This document shows positions 1 to 5,542 of a stretch of 7,493 nucleotides of DNA, piece by piece. The DNA lies in the NCBI GenBank assembly GCA_020851855.1, contig JADZBY010000141.1, forward strand, positions 1 to 7,493, written 5' to 3'. The first letter of the stretch is position 1. Every line of letters begins with the position of its first letter. A model generated the notes under the pieces. It did no database searches, was not told the DNA's origin, and was given only the letters and a program-made list of their open reading frames with translations. A program made the position numbers and the translations under genes. Source of the stretch: Anaerolineae bacterium. GTDB taxonomy: Bacteria > Chloroflexota > Anaerolineae > Aggregatilineales > UBA2796.

Positions 1-1112
1 ACGTGCCAGCGCGCCTGCCCGGCGAACCACCGCGCCTCGACATACGTCGTCGTGGTGTCCACCACACGCCCATTCTGGTACAGCGTGACCGTCACATCCT
101 GCACCGGCTGGCCGTTTTCGCGCACGACGCGCCCGGCAACCACGCCGTGGCCTCGGTAAGGAGCCATCCACAGGATCGGATTGCGCGTCTGGTAGTAGTT
201 GTTGTTGCCGAGCCGGACTTCAAAATGGACGTGTGGGCCGCTCACCACGCCCGACCGCCCACTCAGGCCGATGATGTCGCCCGTGTTCACGCGCTGGTTC
301 ACTTCGACCAGGATCACGGACAGGTGCGCGTACAGCGTGTACAGGCGCTGCCCTTCGTAGCCAAAATCGTGCTCGATGATCACGACGTTGCCATAGGTGT
401 AGGCGCTCTCGACGCGGCGGCCATTTTCCACCCAGATGTAATTGTCGGCGGCCCAGATGACGCGGCCCGGCCCGGCGGCGTACACGTCCTGGCCTACCGT
501 GTTGGGCAGGTCAACGCCGTGGTGCACGCGCCATTCGTTCTCCGGCCCGTCCGAGCCGTACACGTACCAGTAAATCTCCGAGCTGTTCGCGCTTGAATCC
601 ACGGGCCGTGTGAACCAGAAGTGATCGCGTGGATCGAGCGAGAGCGGGACTTGCTCCGGCGGCGGCGAAAATTCACCCCGGCGTGGATTGTTGTTGGGCC
701 GAATGGCCGGACCGAGCGACTCGACGGCTACGGCGGTGGGCGCAAGCTCGGTGGTGCGCGGCTGCGGCACGAAGCGCGTTGGCGTGGGCGTCGATGCCCA
801 GACCACCGGCCCGCCCAGCGCCGGATCGAGCGTGGGCGTGGCGGCGGGGCCGGGCGGCGTGTCAGAGGGCGTGGGCAGCGGCGTTGCGCCGTTCACCAGG
901 TCGCCCTGCACCACCTGCTCCCAGGACCGGTCGCGGAGCGTGGCCGTCACGGGCAGCGTGGGCAGATCGGGCGCAGGCGTCTCCGTGGCGGCGGCCTGAA
1001 CATCGCCGCCGCTGACGGGTTGCGGGTTGTTGCGCAAGAGGATGAAGCCTACCAGCCCCAGCGCCAGCACGAGGACCGCGAATCCCTGCAAGTCACGCAC
1101 GGTGGAACGCAT
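1..1112 (-). CDS. Membrane-anchored M23 (LytM/NlpD-type) metallopeptidase, 3' end cut by window edge
   Basis: I translated this frame by hand: it is open for 370 codons from the ATG at 1112-1110 to the window edge. Residues ~10-27 form a hydrophobic helix (VLVLALGLVGFILL), a signal anchor with no obvious cleavage site. A Thr/Pro-rich linker follows (~42-128). The M23 domain lies at ~165-318 with the classic zinc motifs: HHGVD (H197, D201), YAHL (H263) and HVHFE (H294, H296). All expected ligands and catalytic histidines are present, so it is probably active. M23 enzymes cut peptidoglycan cross-bridges or stem peptides outside the membrane. From ~324 a new domain begins (VVAGRVVRENGQPV), resembling a carboxypeptidase-regulatory-like beta-sandwich, and runs off the window. 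The start is supported by GGAGAG at 1122-1127, nine bases upstream. It lies 24 bp downstream of the propeller gene, so co-transcription is likely. The true substrate is unknown. Confidence 0.9.
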   Translation of the reverse strand, partial: MRSTVRDLQGFAVLVLALGLVGFILLRNNPQPVSGGDVQAAATETPAPDLPTLPVTATLRDRSWEQVVQGDLVNGATPLPTPSDTPPGPAATPTLDPALGGPVVWASTPTPTRFVPQPRTTELAPTAVAVESLGPAIRPNNNPRRGEFSPPPEQVPLSLDPRDHFWFTRPVDSSANSSEIYWYVYGSDGPENEWRVHHGVDLPNTVGQDVYAAGPGRVIWAADNYIWVENGRRVESAYTYGNVVIIEHDFGYEGQRLYTLYAHLSVILVEVNQRVNTGDIIGLSGRSGVVSGPHVHFEVRLGNNNYYQTRNPILWMAPYRGHGVVAGRVVRENGQPVQDVTVTLYQNGRVVDTTTTYVEARWFAGQARWH

Positions 1113-1136
1113 GGCGCAAAGCTCTCCGGCGCTGGC

Positions 1137-3254
1137 TCACCCGCCCGTTTGATCGGGCGGCACGGGCGTTTCGGTAGGCGTCGCGCCGGGCGTCTGGGTT
1201 GCGGTGGGCGCGCGCGTGGGCAGCGGCGTTGGCCCCAGCAAGAAGGCTTCCACCTGCTCGCGCGGGAAGAGTTCGAGCATCGCCTCGTCCCAGGACAGCC
1301 CGTCGCGTTTGTTGAACTCCCAATAGAGCAGGCTGGGGAAGCTGGTGCGCCACTGCCGCTCCGAGGGCAGGCGCGACCAGCCGTAATCCTCGGCCAGTTG
1401 CGTGAAATCGACGTAATAGCCGGGCGGCGCGCTCGCCTTGCGCCGCCCGCCCGCCTCGAACACCTGCGGATCGTCGGTGCGGCGGCTGGCAAAGTCCCAG
1501 GGAAGCTGCTTGAGCGGCTCGCCAAGCTGCCCGCCCTGGTAATCGGGCGCGACGCGGATGTACACGCGCCAGTACGTGTTTATGCCGATGTCTTCGCGCA
1601 CGATCTCGACCGGCGCGGGCGAATTGAACACCAGATTCCGGTCAAAGGTGAAGGCGCGGCCCGCGTAGTGCCAGCTCTGGCGCGATTGGCCCGGTTCGGG
1701 CAGGCGGTCGCCCGTCCACAGCGCATCGGCCAGCGTGCCCAGGAAATCCAGCCCGGTGTGCTGGATGACGGCCTCACGCAGCGCCAGGAACGAGTCGTCG
1801 ACCCGATCCGAGAGCGCGGCGACGGGAGCCTGCACGTTTTCCAGGCGGCGCAGCATGAACTGCGGCGGCGTGTCGCGCGTTTCCTGGATCGACTCGACGT
1901 ACAGCGGCGCTTCGTCGATAGTCGGCGCGCCGCCGCTCTGGATCAACGAATCGGGCAACGGCGCGGACGTCCACGACGGCTGTTTCACCTGGCCGGGCAC
2001 AGACAGGGCCAGCGCCGAGATGCCGCCGGCCATACCGCCCACCAGCGTCGAGTTTGCGCCGCTGTGCAGCACATACACGAGGCTGTTCCCATCGGGCGAC
2101 CAGGCCGGATCGCGCCCCTGCCCGATAGTCAGCGGCTCGGCCCCTGCGTCGCGGGCCGGTTTGGTGAAGACCAGATCGACGCCGTTGACGCGCGCGCTGT
2201 ACGCCACCGCGTTGCCGTCGGCGCTCCACACCGGGCGCTCTTCGTCCACGTCGGGCGTAGCGGTCAGGCGCAGCGCCTCGGCCTCAATCGGGTTGTCCAG
2301 GCTGATGATGTAAATCTCGGCGTTCGCGTCGCGCAGGCTGACGTAGGCAATGTTGCGGCCCGCGCCTGCCGGGTCCCAGGCAGGTGAGAAGTCCGGCGCA
2401 GGATGGTACGTCAGGCGTTGCGGCTCGGCGCTGCCGTCCGAGGGCACGATGTACAGGTCGAGGTTGTTCTCGCGGTAGCCCTCGAAGCAGATGAACGCGC
2501 CATCCGGACTCCAGGTTGGCGCGGCCTCGTAATCCGGCGAAAACGTCAGGCGGGTGATCGCGCCGGTCGCCACTTGCAGCGCGTACAGGTCCCAATTGCC
2601 GTCGCGGCGGCTGGCGAAGGCGATGCGCGTCCCGTCCGGCGACCAGACCGGGTCGCGGTCGTCCACCGGCGCGTTTGTCAGGCGGATGGGCTGCGCCGAC
2701 TGGCCGATGCCGATGGCCCACAGGTTATCGCGGCCATTCTGGCGCACCGTGTACACGATGCTGCCGCCGATGCGCAGCGGGTCCGGGAGCGGCGTGGGCG
2801 TCTGGGTGGGCGTGGCCGTGGGCGTGGGCGAGGGCTGCGTCGCCTGGATGGGCAACGCGGCGTCCCCAACGGCGCGCGGCGCGCCGGGCGTCGGCGTGCG
2901 GCCTGCGCCCGTCGTCAAGAGCACAATGCCGATCAGGGCCGCCAGCAGCACGACCGTGAACAGACTGAGCGCCCGGTTTTGCGCGCGCAGCGGGTCCTCA
3001 CGCACGATGGTCCGGCTGGCCAATTCTTCGGCGCGGCGGGCCATCGAGGCGCGTCGCCGCTCTGCGCCGGACTCGTAGACGACGCGGCCAGAGCGGAAGG
3101 TGGTGTTCAGGAAATAGCCGATGCCGCCCGCCGCCGCGACCAGCGCCACCCACAGCGCATTTGCCTGCTGGACCGTGGTGTCCGCCAACCAGGCCAGCGC
3201 CCGCAGGAATGCGTTCGTCAGTTTGTCGGTGAGCCTGAAAGCCCGGACGAGCAT
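1137..3254 (-). CDS. Membrane-anchored TolB-like beta-propeller protein with a C-terminal degenerate M15-like domain
   Basis: 705 residues. Two hydrophobic segments lie near the N terminus (~34-50 and ~97-114) with a basic, Arg-rich stretch between them. A Thr/Pro-rich linker (~119-157) then leads to a propeller. PD40/WD40-like blades are clear: PVWSPDGTRIAFASRRDG (203-220), PTWSPDGAFICF (246-257), PAWDPAGAGRNIAYVS (291-306), PVWSADGNAVAYS (341-353) and PAWSPDGNSLVYV (383-395), with an edge strand at IGGSIVYTVRQNGRDNLW (162-179). Such blades are typical of TolB-like proteins, usually extracytoplasmic protein- or ligand-binding platforms. The C-terminal part (~485-665) is not a propeller: SWHYAGRAF at 527-535 resembles the SxHxxGxAxD motif of M15 peptidases but has Thr536 in place of the zinc-binding Asp, so it is probably not catalytic. 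A second Thr/Pro tail ends the protein. AGGGAGA at 3264-3270 supports the start. It probably forms a unit with the downstream M23 peptidase. Its role is unknown; a sensor or scaffold at the envelope is an inference. Confidence 0.88.
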   Translation of the reverse strand: MLVRAFRLTDKLTNAFLRALAWLADTTVQQANALWVALVAAAGGIGYFLNTTFRSGRVVYESGAERRRASMARRAEELASRTIVREDPLRAQNRALSLFTVVLLAALIGIVLLTTGAGRTPTPGAPRAVGDAALPIQATQPSPTPTATPTQTPTPLPDPLRIGGSIVYTVRQNGRDNLWAIGIGQSAQPIRLTNAPVDDRDPVWSPDGTRIAFASRRDGNWDLYALQVATGAITRLTFSPDYEAAPTWSPDGAFICFEGYRENNLDLYIVPSDGSAEPQRLTYHPAPDFSPAWDPAGAGRNIAYVSLRDANAEIYIISLDNPIEAEALRLTATPDVDEERPVWSADGNAVAYSARVNGVDLVFTKPARDAGAEPLTIGQGRDPAWSPDGNSLVYVLHSGANSTLVGGMAGGISALALSVPGQVKQPSWTSAPLPDSLIQSGGAPTIDEAPLYVESIQETRDTPPQFMLRRLENVQAPVAALSDRVDDSFLALREAVIQHTGLDFLGTLADALWTGDRLPEPGQSRQSWHYAGRAFTFDRNLVFNSPAPVEIVREDIGINTYWRVYIRVAPDYQGGQLGEPLKQLPWDFASRRTDDPQVFEAGGRRKASAPPGYYVDFTQLAEDYGWSRLPSERQWRTSFPSLLYWEFNKRDGLSWDEAMLELFPREQVEAFLLGPTPLPTRAPTATQTPGATPTETPVPPDQTGG

Positions 3255-3340
3255 GGTATGGCGTCTCCCTGCGCGAAGGCGTGCGCGGCGGCCTCTCTGC
3301 GGCGGGTCAGGTCAAGCCAGGAGTCGTGCCGCCGCTTGGA

Positions 3341-3369
3341 ATAATACTGGGAAGATGCCCGCCGCGCAA
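3341..3369 (-). promoter_or_regulatory. Possible sigma-70-type promoter for the propeller/M23 unit
   Basis: On the minus strand TATTAT (3346-3341) resembles a -10 box and stands out in very GC-rich DNA. TTGCGC (3369-3364) lies 17 bases upstream as a weak -35, matching only the TTG of the consensus. The box is about 86 bp before the propeller start, leaving a moderate 5' leader. The match is weak on the -35 side and promoter consensus in this phylum is not certain. Confidence 0.3.
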
Positions 3370-3412
3370 TGAGATGGAGCGGGAAGGCGCAGGAATCGCA
3401 GTGAGCGGTCAC

Positions 3413-3488
3413 AACGGGCGCGTCGCGACGCGCCCCTACCGAGCGTAGCCGGCAAGGATGTGTAGGGGCGGCTCGCGAGCCGCCCGTT
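3413..3488. repeat. Nested inverted repeat: two 27-bp arms, each holding a perfect 20-bp palindrome
   Basis: The left arm (3413-3439) and the inverted right arm (3462-3488) match at 23 of 27 positions around a 22-bp spacer. Each arm contains a perfect palindrome: GGGCGCGTCGCGACGCGCCC (3416-3435) and GGGCGGCTCGCGAGCCGCCC (3466-3485). The four differences between arms are two CG-to-GC swaps at positions that pair with each other in the hairpin, so both palindromes stay perfect. The outer parts, CGCCCCTAC (3431-3439) and GTAGGGGCG (3462-3470), also pair exactly. This looks like a REP-like dispersed element or structured RNA, not a terminator, as no T-run follows on either strand. Confidence 0.85.
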
Positions 3489-3659
3489 ATCCAGGCGTCA
3501 CCCGCCCGGCGGCCTGACATGGAACGGGAATCTGATCGTCAACGATACTCGCGAGCCGCCCGTTATCCAGGCGTCATCCGCCCGGCGGCCTGACATGGAA
3601 CGGGAATCTGATCGTCAACGGCGCTCGCCAGCCGCCCGTTATCCAGGCGTCATCCGCCC
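3472..3659. repeat. 76-bp tandem repeat, about 2.5 copies, overlapping the oadB 3' end
   Basis: Copy 1 spans 3472-3547, copy 2 spans 3548-3623 and a partial copy 3 spans 3624-3659. Copies 1 and 2 agree at 72 of 76 positions; the differences are one C/T change and the last three bases. Copy 3 matches copy 2 over 36 bases with one mismatch, then diverges into oadB coding sequence. The oadB stop codon (3650-3652) and last codons are part of copy 3. The first bases of copy 1 overlap the right arm of the palindrome pair. Confidence 0.93.
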
Positions 3660-4780
3660 AGGATGCTCAACACGAGCGTCAGCAGCACGCCGCCCGCCAT
3701 GACGCTGCCCAGTTGCCCGGCGGTGTTCGCGCCCATCGCGTGCATGAGGATGAAGTTGTCGAAATCCTCTTCCTGGGCCATCTTCGCCGCCAGCCGCCCG
3801 GCCATCGGGAAGGCGCTGATGCCCGCCGCGCCGATCAGTGGGTTGATCTTGCCGCCGCTCACACGGGACAGCAGCTTGCCGAACAACAACCCGGCGATGG
3901 TGTCCAGCACGAACGCCAGCAGCCCCAATCCCAGCACCGCCAGCGTCGCCGTGTTCAGGAAACTGTCCGCCGTCATGGTCGAGCCGATGGTCAAGCCCAA
4001 GAACAGTGTGGCGATGTTGATGATCTCGTTCTGCGACGCCTTCGAGAGCCGCTCCACGACGCCGCTCTCGCGCAGCAGGTTGCCGAGCATCAACATGCCG
4101 ATCAGCGGCGCCGATTCGGGCACGATCAGGCCGACGATGATCGTGACCAGGATGGGGAACATGACCCGCACCCGGCGCGACACCGGGCGCGGCGCGTACT
4201 CCATGCGGATGGCGCGCTCTTTTTTCGTGGTCAAGAGGCGCATCAGCGGCGGCTGGATGATCGGGATCAGGCTCATGTACGAATAGGCGGCCACCGCAAT
4301 CGGCGCGAGCAGATTGGGCGCAAGCTTGCTGGCCACGAAAATCGAGGTTGGGCCGTCAATCGCGCCGATCACGCCGATGGACGCCGCCTCGTTGAGCGGG
4401 AAGCCGATCAAGACGGCCAGGATCAGCGTGCCGAAGATGCCGAACTGCCCCGCCGCGCCGAGCAGCACCAGGCGGGGCTGGGCCAGCAGCGGCGTGAAGT
4501 CGATCATTGCGCCCACGCCGATGAAGATGAGCAGCGGGAACAGCTCGGTCTTGATGCCGGCGTCGTACAGCACGGTGAACAGCCCGCCCGTGGTCATGCC
4601 CGTCAGCGGGATATTGCCCAGGATGCAGCCGAAGCCGATGGGCAGGAGCAGCACCGGCTCGTATTCGCGGGCCACGGCCAGGTAGATGAGCGCCACGCCC
4701 ACCGCGATCATGACCGCGTTGCCGGCGCTGAAGTTGGTGAAGCCTTTGGCCAGCTCGTGCAGCAGATTGGCGAGATCCAT
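3650..4780 (-). CDS. oadB: Sodium-translocating decarboxylase beta subunit (OadB/MmdB/GcdB family)
   Basis: 376 residues, the usual length of the family, hydrophobic almost throughout with about nine or more membrane segments. This subunit decarboxylates carboxybiotin on the carrier protein and couples it to Na+ export. Family signatures are all present: GAMIDFTPLL (90-99), IDGPTSIFVA (141-150), AAYSYMSLIPIIQPP (164-178) followed by LLTTKKER, LGLTIGSTMTADSFL (261-275) and NPLIGAAGISAFPMAGR (313-329). By eye, D142, Y168, N313, G317 and S322 match D203, Y229, N373, G377 and S382 of Klebsiella OadB, the residues implicated in Na+ binding and coupling, so the pump looks functional. The ATG overlaps the carrier stop by one base (TGATG), with GAGGA a few bases upstream, implying translational coupling. 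It is the last gene of the operon. Its stop codon lies inside the third, partial copy of a 76-bp tandem repeat. Confidence 0.95.
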   Translation of the reverse strand: MDLANLLHELAKGFTNFSAGNAVMIAVGVALIYLAVAREYEPVLLLPIGFGCILGNIPLTGMTTGGLFTVLYDAGIKTELFPLLIFIGVGAMIDFTPLLAQPRLVLLGAAGQFGIFGTLILAVLIGFPLNEAASIGVIGAIDGPTSIFVASKLAPNLLAPIAVAAYSYMSLIPIIQPPLMRLLTTKKERAIRMEYAPRPVSRRVRVMFPILVTIIVGLIVPESAPLIGMLMLGNLLRESGVVERLSKASQNEIINIATLFLGLTIGSTMTADSFLNTATLAVLGLGLLAFVLDTIAGLLFGKLLSRVSGGKINPLIGAAGISAFPMAGRLAAKMAQEEDFDNFILMHAMGANTAGQLGSVMAGGVLLTLVLSILGG

Positions 4781-5205
4781 CAGTCCTCAAACTCCAGGAG
4801 CAGATCGCGCTGTTTCACCTGCTGCCCGACGGTGGCATGGATCACTTTCACGGTCCCGGCGCGCGTGGCGCGAACCGCGTTTTTCATCTTCATGGCCTCG
4901 ATCACGAGCAATTCCTGACCACGCTCGACTCTTGCGCCCGCCTCGACGGAGATTCCGACCACGACGCCGGGGATCGGTGCGCGCACGGCGGCCCCGCTGC
5001 TCACCGCCGGCTCGGCGTGGCGTGGAAGCGGCGCGGCGGCGCGCACCGGCGCTGTACCGGGCGAAATGGCCGGGCGCGACGACTGCCCGTTGTCCGGCCA
5101 GACTTCTACCCGCTCGCCATCGACCACCGCGACGACGGGACGGGCGTACACATCTTCAATTTCAACCTCGAAGGTCTGCCCTTCGATGGCTACCTTGTAC
5201 TTCAT
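4780..5205 (-). CDS. mmdC: Biotin carboxyl carrier protein of the decarboxylase pump (MmdC-type)
   Basis: 141 residues. The frame is open further upstream, but the start is set at the ATG at 5205-5203 because it overlaps the OadG stop as TGATG, GAGG sits about ten bases upstream, and the family begins MKYKV. Residues 1-36 form the short N-terminal module (VAIEGQTFEVEIE). A Pro/Ala-rich flexible linker covers ~40-73. The biotinyl domain runs from ~74 to 141 with the signature VIEAMKMKN; K106 is the biotinylated lysine. The second half (GTVKVIHATVGQQVKQRDLLLEFED) completes the lipoyl/biotinyl hammerhead fold. It shuttles CO2 between the carboxyltransferase and OadB. A biotin protein ligase must modify it; none is in the window. 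Gene overlaps on both sides suggest fixed stoichiometry through coupled translation. A separate carrier, not one fused to the transferase, fits the methylmalonyl-CoA type and not the oxaloacetate type of pump. Confidence 0.94.
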   Translation of the reverse strand: MKYKVAIEGQTFEVEIEDVYARPVVAVVDGERVEVWPDNGQSSRPAISPGTAPVRAAAPLPRHAEPAVSSGAAVRAPIPGVVVGISVEAGARVERGQELLVIEAMKMKNAVRATRAGTVKVIHATVGQQVKQRDLLLEFED

Positions 5206-5531
5206 CAACGACGGCCTCGCTCTCGTCTGAGCTGGTTGGCGCGCGTGACGGCCTGCCACGCGCTTACAATGGCGGTGGGCGGTTCGGGGAAGACCTGCGG
5301 CTCGGCGGCCTCGCGGTGCAGCAGGGCCATGGCAACTGCCGCCGCGGCGGCGCGACGGCGGCGCGCTGCGCTCTGGTCCGGACCGGATTCGGGCGCAGTT
5401 TCTTCGCCCTGTTCCCGTGGCGTGAGGCGCACCAGGGCATAGATTCCAACCCACAGGAGCACGATCACGGCGAAAACCAGGCCCATCCCGATCAACGTGA
5501 TCAACAGGGCATATTCCAGCGTCTCAGCCAT
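5205..5531 (-). CDS. oadG: OadG-type small membrane subunit (gamma/delta) of the decarboxylase pump
   Basis: 108 residues: a short N terminus, one membrane helix at ~7-34 (YALLITLIGMGLVFAVIVLL), then a charged, Ala-rich cytosolic part. This is the OadG/MmdD layout: the helix joins the beta subunit and the cytosolic tail holds the carboxyltransferase to the membrane complex. The MGLVF within the helix is typical. The tail has an Ala-rich helix (RRRRAAAAAVAMALL, ~57-71), a Pro-rich gap, and a basic end containing SAWQAVTRANQLRRERG (90-106), resembling the conserved SPW-containing tail of many OadG proteins. It begins 11 bases after the mmdA stop, with GAGAGAG overlapping that stop as a likely ribosome site. 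It ends in a TGATG overlap with mmdC. The sequence is poorly conserved across the family, so position in the operon is part of the evidence. Confidence 0.88.
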   Translation of the reverse strand: MAETLEYALLITLIGMGLVFAVIVLLWVGIYALVRLTPREQGEETAPESGPDQSAARRRRAAAAAVAMALLHREAAEPQVFPEPPTAIVSAWQAVTRANQLRRERGRR

Positions 5532-5542
5532 GCACCACTCTC

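Larger units (their letters stand above)
3255..3649. other. Noncoding spacer between the pump operon and the propeller gene
   Basis: About 395 bp with no convincing gene. It holds a possible promoter for the propeller gene (3341-3369), the nested palindrome pair (3413-3488) and most of the 76-bp tandem repeat (3472-3659). A leftward frame from 3520 to 3218 is open, but it begins inside the repeat, runs through the palindromes and overlaps the start of the propeller gene, so I treat it as chance. I see no rho-independent terminator after oadB: the hairpins here lack a following T-run on the minus strand. Confidence 0.75.

Noticed and set aside
621..2387. 588-residue open frame on the plus strand
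   Set aside because: It lies antisense to the M23 and propeller genes, is extremely Arg/Gly/Ala-rich with no recognisable domain, and is the kind of mirror frame produced by GC-rich coding DNA.
3466..3485. Palindrome as a rho-independent terminator for the pump operon
   Set aside because: There is a strong stem but no following T-run on the minus strand, and almost no loop in a perfect 20-bp palindrome.
3218..3520. 100-residue leftward frame between oadB and the propeller gene
   Set aside because: It starts inside the tandem repeat, passes through the palindromes and overlaps the propeller start. The translation looks like noncoding DNA.
3472..3659. CRISPR array
   Set aside because: Copies are directly adjacent 76-bp units with no unique spacers, and no cas gene is present.
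3413..3659. Link between the 76-bp length of the inverted repeat and the 76-bp tandem period
   Set aside because: DNA one period to the left of copy 1 does not resemble the unit, so the equal lengths are probably coincidence.
3713..4918. 401-residue plus-strand frame rich in His, Gln, Arg and Asp
   Set aside because: Antisense to oadB and mmdC. The composition is a reverse-strand image of membrane-protein codons, with no motif.
5206..5454. Longer N terminus for the biotin carrier, with an ATG at 5454
   Set aside because: The extension lies wholly inside the OadG gene in another frame. The MKYKV start at 5205 has the family N terminus, a ribosome site and a TGATG overlap.
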